From JACVRW01 sp963811055 (GTDB lineage: Bacteria; Actinomycetota; Thermoleophilia; Solirubrobacterales; Thermoleophilaceae), in the NCBI GenBank assembly GCA_963811055.1, contig CAWEPQ010000014.1:124001-188000 (forward strand): a stretch of 64,000 nt of DNA. The letters are read 5' to 3'. How positions within the stretch are numbered: the first letter of the stretch is position 1; the number at the start of each line of letters is the position of its first letter. Made by a program: the position numbers and the translations under genes. A model generated the notes under the pieces. It saw nothing but the letters and a program-made list of their open reading frames with translations, searched no databases and was not told the origin of the DNA. This document shows, in pieces, positions 26,110 through 35,086 of this stretch.

Positions 26110-26859
26110 CTAAACGCTCTGGGTCAGGCCGCCGTCCACGAGCAGCGCGACTCCGGTCACGTAGCTCGCGGGCTCCGAGCACAGGAACGCGGCCGCGGCC
26201 GCGATCTCGTCAACCCGCCCGAGGCGGCCGCTGGGCACCTGCCCGGCGGCCACCTCCTCGGCGGCCTCGAGCGAGCCGTAGTTCTCCTTGAGACGATCGG
26301 TGGCGATGCGGCCCGGGAGCAGGGTGTTCACGGTCACGCCGTCGCGGGCCACCTCTCGCGCCAGCTGCTTGTAGGCGCCGAGCAGCCCGCTTCGGTGCGC
26401 GGTCGAGAGCATCAGGCCGGGGATCGGCTCGCGGGCGCTGCTTGAGGACACCCCGAGGATGCGGCCGAAGCCGCGCTCGCGCATGCCCGCCACCGCGGGC
26501 GTGATCAGGGCGATCGGCGCGAGCACCAGCTGGCGGTACGCCTCCTCCCACTGGTAGCGCGTCAGCTCCAGCGAGTCCGCGCTCGCGGGCGGTCCGCCGG
26601 TGTTCGTCACGAGCACGTCCAGGGGGCCGAGGTCGGCCTCCACCCGCTCGACCAGGCCGGCGGCCCCATCCACGTCGCCGGAGTCGTGCACGTACGGGCG
26701 CGCGCCGATCTTGCTCGCGGCCGCCTCGATCCGCTCGGCGGAGCGGGAGCTCACGGCCACACGGGCACCCTCGGCGGCGAGTGCGGCGGCAATGCCGAAG
26801 CCGATCCCGCGCGAGGCCGCCGTGACCAGCGCCGTCCTGCCGTCGAGACCCAGGTCCAC
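26110..26859 (-). CDS. SDR-family protein lacking the catalytic Tyr-x3-Lys
   Basis: 249 residues from GTG (MDLGLDGRTALVTAASRGIG). The Rossmann fold is complete: glycine-rich AASRGIGFGIAAALAAEG, SRSAER for cofactor choice, LVTNTGGPPAS in place of NNAG, and the C-terminal VTGVALLVDGGLTQSV. The active-site Ser is present in ILGVSSSSAREPIPGLM, but the usual YxxxK is replaced by STAHRSGLLGAYKQL, so the catalytic Tyr is missing. This matches a known SDR subgroup (LSNALRAG-type) often annotated as 3-oxoacyl-ACP reductase-like. The reaction is uncertain. The start is chosen because residues further upstream do not look like SDR sequence and would overlap the divergent gene. Confidence 0.82.
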   Translation of the reverse strand: MDLGLDGRTALVTAASRGIGFGIAAALAAEGARVAVSSRSAERIEAAASKIGARPYVHDSGDVDGAAGLVERVEADLGPLDVLVTNTGGPPASADSLELTRYQWEEAYRQLVLAPIALITPAVAGMRERGFGRILGVSSSSAREPIPGLMLSTAHRSGLLGAYKQLAREVARDGVTVNTLLPGRIATDRLKENYGSLEAAEEVAAGQVPSGRLGRVDEIAAAAAFLCSEPASYVTGVALLVDGGLTQSV

Positions 26860-26887
26860 GCCCGCGAGGCTATCCGGTGGCGCTCGT

Positions 26888-27265
26888 ATGGTCCGCTCAG
26901 TGACCGCGCTCAGGCGTCTCCTCCTTCTGCTGATAGCCGCCGGCGTGGCGGGCGTGTGGCTGCGCCGCCGGCTCGAGCCGCCGGCACCCGAGCTGCCCGG
27001 GTCGGGTCCGGGGCCGCTCGAGATCGAGCCGGCCGGCGATTCCAAGCTCGAGATGGGTCCGGTGACCGACGAGATGAACGCCATTCCGCTCCCGCTCGAG
27101 GAGGAGTTCGCGCTGGTGGACGCTGCCGAGCCGGAGGTGGCGGCGACCGAGCCGGAGCCCGCCGGTGAGGAAGAGACAGCGGACGAGGAGCTGGCCCGAG
27201 TGGAGGCAGGGGAGCCCGTTGACATCGTCGCCGTGGTGGACGATCTACTCGAGCCGCCCAGCTAG
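26888..27265 (+). CDS. Small single-pass membrane protein with acidic tail
   Basis: 125 residues from ATG 26888 (MVRSVTALRRLLLLLIAAGV); a GTG at 26899 is an alternative. One N-terminal membrane helix after basic residues, then WLRRRLEPPAPELPGSGPGP and a strongly acidic Glu/Ala/Pro-rich region (PLPLEEEFALVDAAEPEVAA) ending VDDLLEPPS. Topology: short N-terminus, tail either outside or inside. I do not recognise a family. It is divergent from the SDR gene and precedes the c-di-AMP riboswitch. Composition suggests a flexible tail that could bind cations or basic partners; no function can be named. Confidence 0.6.
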   Translation: MVRSVTALRRLLLLLIAAGVAGVWLRRRLEPPAPELPGSGPGPLEIEPAGDSKLEMGPVTDEMNAIPLPLEEEFALVDAAEPEVAATEPEPAGEEETADEELARVEAGEPVDIVAVVDDLLEPPS

Positions 27266-27304
27266 ACGTCGGCGCACGCGGCCGATCGATCTGCTTTCCT
27301 ACGG

Positions 27305-27466
27305 ACCTCGTAGTTAGTTCTAAGTCGAATCGCCGAGTTCCGGTCGTCCCGATGACCGGAAACGGGGGAACCAACGCGACCCAGTAGGTCGCCGGGGCGA
27401 ATCGCCGCGCATCGAGCGGCGTAGCGCACTTTCCAGCGCGAGCCCGTCAGCTCACCTCGTAGGCAC
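27305..27466 (+). promoter_or_regulatory. Cyclic di-AMP (ydaO/yuaA-type) riboswitch
   Basis: Between two genes lies a 220-base leader with the conserved pieces of the ydaO class: CGAATCGCCGAG near 27334, ACGGGGGAACCAACGC at 27362-27377, CCGGGGCGAATCGCC near 27393, and the 3' end AGCCCGTCAGCTCACCTCGT then AGGC at 27441-27464. GGAAAGGGG follows as ribosome-binding site for the GTG at 27486. In Actinobacteria this riboswitch is commonly placed ahead of cell-wall hydrolase genes such as resuscitation-promoting factors, exactly as here. Exact helix boundaries are approximate. Confidence 0.85.
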
Positions 27467-27485
27467 CGGAAAGGGGACACCAGAC

Positions 27486-28070
27486 GTGCCAGTCAGAGTC
27501 GTTGCCGCATGCCGCCCGTTGGGGCTGGCCACGGTGCTCATCGTCGCGCTGCTCTGCCTGAGCGGTTCAGCGATCGCGGCACCGAGCGCGGTTGCGCCGA
27601 CCAGTGACGAGGTGGTGCTCGAGCGCGGCGACAGCGGACCGGCCGTCAAGCGCCTCCAGAAGCGACTGCGCATCACCCCGGCGGATGGCGACTTCGGCCG
27701 CGCCACCGAGCGTGCCGTGAGGCGCTTCCAGCGCCGCCGGGGCCTCACCGCCGACGGGGTGGTCGGCCCTCAGACGCGTAAGGCACTCGGCCTGAAGGCG
27801 GTCACCAGCACGGCCGCCGAGACCACCGATGACAGCACGGTGCGCCTGCCGCGGGTGCTGCGGAAGATCGCCAAGTGCGAGTCCGGCGGCGACCCCACCA
27901 TCGTCTCACCGGACGGTCGCTACCGCGGCAAGTACCAGTTCACGCGCTCCACCTGGAAGGCGCTGGGCGGCACCGGCGACCCGGCCGACGCCTCTGAGGC
28001 CACTCAGGACCGGATCGCCCTCAAGCTGTACCGGCGCAGCGGCACCACGCCCTGGCCGAGCTGCGCCTAG
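27486..28070 (+). CDS. Secreted Rpf-like transglycosylase with peptidoglycan-binding domain
   Basis: 194 residues, GTG start after GGAAAGGGG. Signal peptide (LGLATVLIVALLCLSGSAIA, cleavage near AIA-APS). Residues about 45-100 form a PG_binding_1 domain (LERGDSGPAVKRLQKRLRIT; FGRATERAVRRFQRRRGLTA; DGVVGPQTRKAL). Residues about 120-194 form a resuscitation-promoting-factor/transglycosylase-like domain: IAKCESGGDPTIVSPDGRYR, GKYQFTRSTWKALGG, ending TTPWPSCA, with the catalytic Glu in CESGG and a Cys pair that would form a disulfide. It cleaves or remodels peptidoglycan outside the cell. Control by c-di-AMP fits a link between wall growth and osmotic state. Confidence 0.9.
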   Translation: MPVRVVAACRPLGLATVLIVALLCLSGSAIAAPSAVAPTSDEVVLERGDSGPAVKRLQKRLRITPADGDFGRATERAVRRFQRRRGLTADGVVGPQTRKALGLKAVTSTAAETTDDSTVRLPRVLRKIAKCESGGDPTIVSPDGRYRGKYQFTRSTWKALGGTGDPADASEATQDRIALKLYRRSGTTPWPSCA

Positions 28071-28079
28071 CATCCCCGC

Positions 28080-29400
28080 ATGCCGTCGATCCGCGACGAG
28101 CTCGACGAGTTCCTCCGCATCCCCTCAATCTCCACCGGCGGGGGCGACGCTGACGCGCTGAAGCGCGCCGCGGAGTGGGTCTGCGAGCGGATCGAGGGCG
28201 CCGGCGGCGAGGCCGGCCTGGTGACGGTCGACGGCGGCCATCCGATGGCCATCGGCGAGCTGCGCGCGAGCCGGGCGGGCGCTCCCACCGTGCTCGCCTA
28301 CGGGCATTACGACGTGCAGGATGTCGGCTCGATCGACGCCTGGGACAGCCCGCCGTTCGAGCCCACCGAGCGCAACGGCCGGCTCTACGCCCGCGGCGCC
28401 GCGGACGACAAGGGGAACTTCCTGCCGCTGCTGCACGCGGGGTGCGATTTGGCACGCGCCGGCGAGCTGCCTGTGAACGTGCGCTTCTGGGTGGAGGGCG
28501 AGGAGGAGATCGGGTCCGCGTCGGCGCTCCGGTGGATCCGCGAGGACGAGCGCGGAGCCGACTGCGCCTTGGTGTTCGACTCCGGCATGGTCGACGAGCG
28601 CACGCCCGCGATCACCGTCGCGACACGCGGCCTGGTGGGCGTGTCCATCGACGTGCGCACCGGTGCACGTGACGTGCATTCGGGGGACTTCGGCGGGAGC
28701 GTGCTCAACGCGGCGCACGTGCTCAGCGCAATGCTTGCCGCCGTGATGCCTGGCCCGGACGGGCGCGTGCGCCCGGAGCTGAGCACCGGCGTGGAGCCGC
28801 CCGGGGCCGAGGAGCGCGAGGGCTGGACACGGCTGCCTCCGGGCGACCGGGTGATAGCGGGCGTGGGCGCGCTTCCCGTGTCGGCGGACGCCGGCGGCCG
28901 AGTACTACGAGCGCATCGGTGCGAGCACCGCGCTCGACGTGAACGAGATCAAGGTGGGGGAGGCGCGCACGATCGTGCCGGCCCACGCGCATGCCCATCT
29001 CACGGCACGCCTCGCGGCCGGCCAGAGCGCCGAGACGGTGGCGGGGGAGATCGAGCGGCTGCTGCGGGGCGCGGCCCCCGACGGCGTGGAGGTCTCGCTG
29101 GAGTTCGAGCTGGCCGAGCCCTCCGTCTTCGATCCCTCGCGCCCGGCGCTTCAGCTCGCGGCTCGCGCGATGGAGCGCGCCTGCGCCACCGAGCCCGTGT
29201 TCATCCGCACCGGCGGCACGATCCCCGTGCTGGCCGAGCTGTCGCGCCGCGGCATCGATGCCGTGGTGACCGGCTTCGTGACCGACGACGACGCGTACCA
29301 CGCGCCCAACGAGAGCTATCGCCTCGAGAGCCTCCGGCTCGGCGAGGCCTTCGCCCGCGAGCTCTACGTGGCGCTGGCGGACCTTCCCCGCAGCCGGTGA
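28080..29400 (+). CDS. M20-family metallopeptidase (dipeptidase-like), apparent frameshift
   Basis: Zinc peptidase of the M20/ArgE/DapE family, about 440 residues when the two frames are joined. Frame 1 (28080 to about 28893): MPSIRDELDEFLRIPSIST, metal motif YGHYDVQ near residue 78, RGAADDKGNFLPLL with the bridging Asp, WVEGEEEIGSASALRW with the catalytic Glu pair, and DVHSGDFGG in the lid. Frame 2 (about 28895 to 29400): EYYERIGASTALDVNEIKVG, AHAHAHLTARLAAGQSAETV, TGGTIPVLAELSRRGID, and the C-terminal metal His in YHAPNESYRLE. The break is near 28893 in GCCGGCGGCCG; one base off restores the frame. All metal ligands survive, so a sequence error is likely. Substrate: peptides or N-acyl amino acids. 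Confidence 0.82.
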
Positions 29401-29985
29401 ATCGCGACCCGCGGAAAGCGGGCGCTCATCGTGGTGGTCACGTCGAAGTGGCCGCGCGCGCCCTCCAGGAAGCGCTCGGACGGCGCCCGTCCGGGATCGG
29501 CAAGCAGGATCCGGCCGTGGTCGTCCACCAGGCGCGGCAGCAGCTCGAGCAGCTGGTCCACGTTGCGCTGCTCGTATAGGACGTCGGAGGCCAGCACCAG
29601 CTGGAACGGGCCGCGCTCCAGAAGCGGCGCCGGCTCGGCCCAGTCGCACACGAGCGTCTCGATCTCAGCGCCGTTGCGGCGCGCGTTGGACGCGGCGGCC
29701 GCCACGGCGTCCCTCGACCAGTCCGTGGCCAGCACCCGGCCGCCCGCGCGCGCGGCGGCGATGCTCGGGAGCGCCAGGCCGCAGCCCAGCTCGATGCGTC
29801 CGCGCACCGCGCAGCGAGCGCCGCGCGATGTCGTGGGCCAGCGCGACTCCGCTCGTCCACAGCTCGGCCCAGTAGGGCAGGAACTCCTCGTGCTTGAAGG
29901 CCTCCTCGGAGAGCAGCGCCTCGGGGTCGCGCGGGCGTGTTAGCTCCACCTCGCCGCCTGGGAGCGCCACGCGTTCCTCGATCAA
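29364..29985 (-). CDS. Class I SAM-dependent methyltransferase, apparent frameshift
   Basis: About 207 residues over two frames. Frame 1 from ATG 29985: MIEERVALPGGEVELTRPRD, HEEFLPYWAELWTSGVALAH, as in the NNT1/EEF1A-lysine-methyltransferase-like group. Frame 2 (about 29810 to 29364): RIELGCGLALPSIAAARAGG is motif I for S-adenosylmethionine, VLATDWSRDAV motif II, LVLASDVLYEQRNVD motif IV. The break lies near 29805-29815, between ARRSLRGA and IELGCG. The C-terminus overlaps the convergent M20 gene by 37 bases. It probably methylates a protein Lys or a small molecule; the target is not known. Confidence 0.75.
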
Positions 29986-30003
29986 TCCCCACTGCGGGCT
30001 CGC

Positions 30004-31810
30004 TCACGTACGGCCGGCTTCGGCGGCAGCGGCCTCGGCCGCCTCGAGCTGGCGCTCGATCAGATCGAGTCCAGAGGACCAGAACCCGGGATCGGAGAGA
30101 TCCACGCCCACGATCGCGCCGAGCTCCTCGGGAGGTAGCGACCCGCCCGCCTTCAGCAGGTCCAGATAGGACGGCACGAAGTCGGCGCCCGGCCTCCTCG
30201 TAGCGGCGGTAGACCGACAGCGCCAGCAGGTGGCCGTAGGCGTAGGCGTACACGTAGCCGGGCGTGTCCATGAAGTGCGGGATGTAGGACCACCACAGGG
30301 CGTAGTCGTCGCTCGAGCTCAACCGAGTCCCCGAGCAGGTCGCGTCTGGGTCTCGAGCCAGAGCTCGCCGAAGCGGTCGGTGGCCAGCTCGCCGCGCTCG
30401 CGGCGCTCGGTGTGCACGGCGTGCTCGAAGCGGTTCATCGCCACCTGCCGGAACACGGCGGCCACCGCTCCGTCGAGCGAGCCGGCCAGCAGGTCGAGGC
30501 GGCCGGCGGCATCGGGTGCGCGCTCGAGGAGCCGCTCCAACACGATCGTCTCACCGAAGATCGAGGCGGTCTCGGCGAGCGTGAGCGGGGTGGTGAACTG
30601 GAAGATGCCCTGCGGGCGGGCCAGCGAGGCGTGAACGCCGTGGCCGAGCTCGTGCGCCATGGTGAGCACGTCGTGCGGTCGCGAGGTGTAGTTGAGCAGC
30701 ACGTACGGGTGCACGCTCGGGACCGTGTACGAGCAGAACGCGCCGCCGCGCTTGCCGGGCCGCGGCGGGCCGTCGATGTACCCGTGTTCGAAGAACTCGC
30801 CGGCCGTCCGCCCGAGCTCGGGCGAGAACTCGGAGTAGCAGTCGAGCACGATCGACTGCGCCTCCGAGTAGGGGATGCGGTCGTCCGAGTCGCCCACCGG
30901 CGCCATCCGGTCCCAGTACGCCAGCCGGTCGATCCCGAGCAGCCGCGCCTTGAGCCGGTACCAGCGCCGGGCCAGCTCGTAGCGGGAGCGGACGGCCTCG
31001 ATCAGCGCCTCCACCGACTCGTCGCTCGCCTCGTTCGCGAGGTTGCGGGACGCGAGCCAGTGCGGGTAGTTGCGCAGCCGGTCCTTCACCGCCTTGTCCT
31101 GCAGCAGCGTGTTGAACACGTAGCCGCGCGTGCGCAGCCCGGGGCGCAGCGCCTCGGTCACCGCGCCGGCCGCCTCCTGCCGGCGCCCGCGGTCGCTGTC
31201 CTGGAGGCGGCTGAGCGCCTCCTCGAGCGACGCCGGCTCGGGTGAGCCGGGCAGATCCACCAGCAATCGAGGAGGTCTGCTCCGTGAAGAGCCGCTTGAA
31301 GGCCGACGAGCCGGTGACGCGACGTCTCGGTGAGCACCCGCTCCTCCGGCTCGGAGAGCTGGTGCGGGCGGTATCGCCTCAGGGTGCGGAGGTAGTGCCG
31401 GCAAAAGGCGAGCCCGTCGTCGGCCAGCAGTCGGTCGGCGCGCTCCTCGGGCAGCTCGTTCCACTCGAGCTCGAAGAAGAGCAGGAGCGTCTCGATCTCG
31501 GCACCGAGCTCGCGGCCACGCTGCATCAGCGCTCCGCGTGGCCGGGATCGGCGGTGTCGAGCGAGAAGGCCAGAACCACGTAGGACCCCGCGCGGCCCCC
31601 GAGGTCGGAGATCGCGGCGAGTTCCTGCATGGCCCCGGCAAGCTCCCCGGAGTCGAGCTCGCCCACTCGGCCGCGGTAGCGCTCGGCGAACGCCACCGAG
31701 CGCTCGCGCGCCTCCCCGAGCATCGCCTCCACGCCCTCGGGACCACGCCGCTCCACGAGCGGCTCGAGGTCCCAGAAGGCAGTATCGAGGGCCTGGTCGA
31801 CCGCGCTCAC
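30004..31810 (-). CDS. pepF: Oligoendopeptidase F-like M3 peptidase, four apparent frameshifts
   Basis: The span equals 602 codons, right for PepF. Four frame segments join end to end: 31810-31530 (AVDQALDTAFWDLEPLVERR), 31526-31280 (AEIETLLLFFELEWNELPEE), about 31270-30335 with the zinc site TMAHELGHGVHASLARPQG and AETASIFGETIVLERLLERA, then 30322-30195 (DDYALWWSYIPHFMDTPGYV) and 30190-30004 (SYLDLLKAGGSLPPEELGAI) to a TGA at 30004. HELGH plus the downstream Glu make the zinc site, and both are intact. Each break is a one-base change with no lost motif, so indel errors are more likely than decay, but four in one gene leave real pseudogenisation possible. It cleaves short peptides in the cytoplasm. 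Confidence 0.78.
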
Positions 31811-31834
31811 GGCCCTCAGGCTAGTGGCCGCCCG

Positions 31835-32392
31835 TCAGCAGGACACGACAAGGTGAAATGAGCGGTTGGCCGCGGCCCCGGCGCTGTCGCGCGTGAACAC
31901 CCTCACGCCGTTCACGGAGCTGGGCAGAGAGGTCACCGACACCTGTCCGGTGCCCGGAGCCGCCGCGGACTCGTCGCCCAGGGTGGCCACGTACACGCAG
32001 GTGCGAACGTCGCGGTCGAGGATCACCTGGTACTGCCCCGTGGCGGTCCGCGCGGTCGACGCGGTCCCCCGTGCGCGCACGGTGCTGCCGTTGGCCGCCA
32101 CCACCGCGTGATGCAGGCTGCCCTGTGCCGCCACCGCGGCGTTGACCGGTCCCAGCCGCAGCGAGTTGAGCGCCTCCTCCTTCACGGCGTTGGGGCCGAC
32201 GCTGTCCGCGGCGAGCTCCTGGCCGCGAAGGGCGCGGTCTCGAACGTCCTTGCCCGTGATCGTGCCGTTACGTATCTCCCGGCCGCTGATCGCGCCGGTG
32301 GCGAACCCGTAGGACACCCCGCCCAGGGCGATGAACAGGGCCGCGCAGGCCACGACCATGGCCGGCGAGGGCAGGCGGATGAAGCGCTTCAT
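31835..32392 (-). CDS. Secreted protein of a Thermoleophilia-type family (LPSPAMVVA)
   Basis: 185 residues from ATG 32392, set by GGGAGGTC about 9 bases upstream; the longer open frame has no such signal. The N-terminus MKRFIRLPSPAMVVACAALF then IALGGVSYGFATG is a highly characteristic signal/anchor segment that I associate with Solirubrobacterales genomes, where it is a multi-copy family. Next comes a short tandem region SGREIRNGTITGKDVRDRAL / RGQELAADSVGPNAVKEEAL, reading like a beta-helix or pentapeptide-type spacer. The C-terminal 90 residues (TATGQYQVILDRDVRTCVYV, VFTRDSAGAAANRSFHLVVS, final Cys) resemble a small beta-sandwich with one Cys pair. Function unknown; exported. Confidence 0.8.
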   Translation of the reverse strand: MKRFIRLPSPAMVVACAALFIALGGVSYGFATGAISGREIRNGTITGKDVRDRALRGQELAADSVGPNAVKEEALNSLRLGPVNAAVAAQGSLHHAVVAANGSTVRARGTASTARTATGQYQVILDRDVRTCVYVATLGDESAAAPGTGQVSVTSLPSSVNGVRVFTRDSAGAAANRSFHLVVSC

Positions 32393-32486
32393 GTGATTTC
32401 GACCTCCCGTCGAGAATTTGGTCCCGCTCCGCCCACAACACCGCCCGCCCCGCCCAGGTTGCGGGATCGGAGATGATGCCCGCGCG

Positions 32487-32972
32487 GTGGGAGAGCTGAC
32501 CGTCAACTGGCAGGACCCTTCGGCGCTCGCCGAGCGGGCACGGGCGATGCCCGGTCGCGAGTTCCTCGAGGCGATCCGCGACGGCGAGCTTCCGGCGGCG
32601 CCGATCCAGGACCTGATGGGGTTCCGGCTCGTCGAGGTGGAGGACGGCCGAGTGGCCTTCCGCGCCGAGCCCGGCGAGCAGCACTACAACCCGATCGGCG
32701 TGGTCCACGGCGGTCTGGCAGCCACTCTCCTCGACAGCGCGATGGGCGCCTCGGTGCACAGCACGCTGCCGCTCGGCACGGGCTATTCGACGCTCGAGAC
32801 CAAGTTCAACCTGGTCCGCGCCGTGACCGCCGAGAGCGGGAGCCTTCTGGCGGAGGGCACGGTGGTGCACCGCGGCTCGCGGGTGGCCACCGCCGAGGGG
32901 CGGATCGTGCGCGAGTCGGACGGCAAGCTCGTGGCCCACGGCACCTCCACCTGCCTGGTGCTGGCGGGCTAG
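32487..32972 (+). CDS. PaaI-family hotdog thioesterase
   Basis: 161 residues from GTG 32487 (MGELTVNWQDPSALAERARA). Acyl-CoA or aryl-CoA thioesterases of this fold hydrolyse the thioester with an Asp/Asn-Gly-His-type site. The diagnostic stretch is YNPIGVVHGGLAATLLDSAM near residues 70-90 (HGG loop plus catalytic Asp), with KFNLVRAVTAESGSLLAEG and VATAEGRIVRESDGKLVAHG completing the hotdog sheet. It is divergent from the exported protein gene; the 94-base region between them is shared. The substrate is not evident. The open frame upstream of 32487 runs into the divergent gene's control region and was not used. Confidence 0.88.
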   Translation: MGELTVNWQDPSALAERARAMPGREFLEAIRDGELPAAPIQDLMGFRLVEVEDGRVAFRAEPGEQHYNPIGVVHGGLAATLLDSAMGASVHSTLPLGTGYSTLETKFNLVRAVTAESGSLLAEGTVVHRGSRVATAEGRIVRESDGKLVAHGTSTCLVLAG

Positions 32973-33010
32973 CCGCCGAAGGGGGCGGGCTTGGCCGGCC
33001 AGTGCCTTTC

Positions 33011-34213
33011 ATGCGCATGGAGGCCCTCGACGAGCTGGCGCTTGCCCTGCGTGGGCGGCTGATCGAGCGAGCGCGAGCGGGTGAGGCGGGGGAGGGGCTC
33101 GAGGGCGAGGTCCGCGAGGTGGTGGAGGCCGAGGCCGGGTCGCTGCCCGAGGCGGATCGGGCGGAGCTGCGCGAGCGAATGCTGCTGCTGGCCACCGGCC
33201 TGGGTCCGCTCGAGCCGCTGCTGGCAGACCCGAGCGTGGACGAGGTGATGGTCAACGGGCCGAGCGAGGTGTTCGTCGAGCGGCGCGGCCGGCTCGAGGC
33301 CACCGGGGTGCGATTCGCGGGCGAGGCCGAGCTGCTCCACGCCATCGAGCGCGTGCTGGCCCCGCTGGGCCGCCGGGTGGACGAGGCCTCGCCGCTCTGC
33401 GACGCGCGGCTGGCCGACGGCTCGCGCGTGAACGTGGTGGTGCCGCCGCTGTCGCTGTCGGGGCCCTGCCTCACGATCCGGCGCTTCCGGCGCCAGGGCT
33501 TCTCGCTGCGCGACCTGGTGCGCGCCGGCACGCTCCCCGCCGAGGCGGCCGAGCTGCTGGCGGCATGCGTGGCTGCCCGGGCATCGGTGCTCGTGTCCGG
33601 CGGCACGGGCTCGGGCAAGACCACCACGCTGAACGCGCTGTCGGGCGCGATCCCGGGCGCGGAGCGGATCGTGACCATCGAGGACGCGGCCGAGCTGCGC
33701 CTGCGCCAGCGCCACGTGGTGCGCCTGGAGGCGCGCCCGGCCAACCTGGAGGGGCGCGGCGAGGTCACCATCCGCCAGCTGGTGCGGAACGCGCTGCGCA
33801 TGCGCCCGGACCGGATCGTGGTGGGGGAGGTGCGCGGGCCCGAGGCCCTCGACATGCTCCAGGCGCTCAACACCGGCCACGACGGGTCGCTCACCACGGT
33901 GCACGCCAACTCCCCGGCTGACGCGCTGCGCCGAGTGGAGACACTCGCTCTGATGGCCGGGGTGGGATTGCCACATGCGGCCATTCGCGACCAGGTCGTG
34001 AGCGCTCTGGACGTGGTGGTGCACCAGGCGCGGCTGCCGACAGGCGAGCGCGTGGTCGAGTCCGTGACCGAGGTGGTGCGGGTGGCCGGCGCCGCCGGTA
34101 CGCGCGAGCTCTTCGGCCGCGACGGCCCGACGCGCCCACCGGGCGACGGGGCACTCGCCGACCGGCTGGCGGGCCTGCGCGCCGCCGCTGCACGCGCGAG
34201 CCCGGCCGGGTGA
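33011..34213 (+). CDS. tadA: TadA/CpaF-type secretion ATPase
   Basis: 400 residues from the ATG at 33011 (an in-frame GTG lies at 33002, an ATG at 33017). Hexameric type II/IV secretion ATPase that powers Flp/tad pilus assembly. N-terminal helical domain (to about 60), then LGPLEPLLADPSVDEVMVNG typical of CpaF, SRVNVVVPPLSLSGPCLTIR, Walker A VSGGTGSGKTTTLNALSG near residue 197, Asp box TIEDAAELRL, Walker B DRIVVGEVRGPEALDML, His box GHDGSLTTVHANSPADALRR. All sites needed for ATP hydrolysis are present. It overlaps tadB by GTGA. The tail (from about residue 375) is short and Ala-rich. Confidence 0.92.
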   Translation: MRMEALDELALALRGRLIERARAGEAGEGLEGEVREVVEAEAGSLPEADRAELRERMLLLATGLGPLEPLLADPSVDEVMVNGPSEVFVERRGRLEATGVRFAGEAELLHAIERVLAPLGRRVDEASPLCDARLADGSRVNVVVPPLSLSGPCLTIRRFRRQGFSLRDLVRAGTLPAEAAELLAACVAARASVLVSGGTGSGKTTTLNALSGAIPGAERIVTIEDAAELRLRQRHVVRLEARPANLEGRGEVTIRQLVRNALRMRPDRIVVGEVRGPEALDMLQALNTGHDGSLTTVHANSPADALRRVETLALMAGVGLPHAAIRDQVVSALDVVVHQARLPTGERVVESVTEVVRVAGAAGTRELFGRDGPTRPPGDGALADRLAGLRAAAARASPAG

Positions 34214-35086
34214 ACGCCGTGCCAGGCCCGGCTCTCCTGGCCTTTCTGGCCGGCGCCGGGGCGGCCGTGGGTGCTGCCGACCTCGTTCGTGCCGCGCTGG
34301 CACGGGCCACTCGAGGCGGGCCGGGGCTGCTCCGGTCGGCGAGCGCGCTTGTGGACGCGCTCGTGATGCAGGGCCGCGAGGGACGCGATCCCGGAGCCGC
34401 CGAGCGCCGGCGCCTGCTGCTGGCGGGTGCCGTGGCGGCCTTCTGCGCCGGCACCGCTGTGGCCGGACCGGCGGTGGGTCTCGTGCTGGGGGCGGCGGGG
34501 CCGTGGATCGTGGCGCGTGGCCTCAGGGCGCGCCGCGAGCGCTACCGCCGCGCGGTGGACGCCGGCTGCGCGCAGATGTGCGTGGCAGTGGCGGACGCCC
34601 TCGGCGGTGGGCACTCGCTGCGCGCGGCGGTCACGGAGGCGGGCCAGGCGGTCGGCGGGCGCCGCCGGTCACGAGCTGCGCCGTGCGGCGGCCGAGCTGG
34701 CGGCCGGCGCGCGGACCGACGGGGCGCTGGGGTCGCTGAGGGCGCGGGCGGGATCCGCGCGCGTGGACGTGTTCGTGGCCGCCTGCCTGCTGCAGCGGCG
34801 CGCGGGCGGAGATCTCGCGCGCCTGCTGCGCGACAGCGCGGCTGCGATGGAGGAGCAGGGCCGCCTGGAGGGCGAGCTGCGCGCCGCCACCGCCCAGGCC
34901 CGCTTCACGGGCGCGATCGTGGTGCTGCTCCCGGCAGGAGGCGCCCTGCTTGCCGAGCTGGCCAGCCCCGGCTGGCTCGGGGATCTGGCCGGCTCCTTTC
35001 TCACTGCCTGGCTCGTGGGGCTCGCCCTAGGGCTTCAGGCGGTGGCCGCCGTGCTGATCCACCGCCTCGGCAGGCCGCTGCGGTGA
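34210..35086 (+). CDS. tadB: TadB-like pilus assembly membrane protein, apparent frameshift
   Basis: About 292 codons across two frames. Frame 1 from GTG 34210: an N-terminal membrane helix (ALLAFLAGAGAAVGAADLVR), a second (LLLAGAVAAFCAGTAVAGPA), then RRERYRRAVDAGCAQMCVAV and ADALGGGHSLRAAVTEAGQA. Near 34660 the frame changes and continues as HELRRAAAELAAGARTDGAL, VDVFVAACLLQRRAGGDLAR, with two C-terminal helices (FTGAIVVLLPAGGALLAELA; FLTAWLVGLALGLQAVAAVL). This is the T2SSF-domain layout of TadB. It forms the inner-membrane platform with TadC. One missing base in the GGCGGGCGCCGCCGG run explains the break. It overlaps tadC (GTGA). Confidence 0.78.

Noticed and set aside
26600..26887. Extension of the small membrane protein back to 26600
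   Set aside because: It would overlap the SDR gene on the other strand for 260 bases and has no signal before the membrane helix; ATG 26888 fits better.
30004..31810. Programmed ribosomal frameshifting in pepF
   Set aside because: Four shifts without slippery heptamers or stimulatory structures, and neighbouring genes show the same kind of break; sequence indels explain this better.
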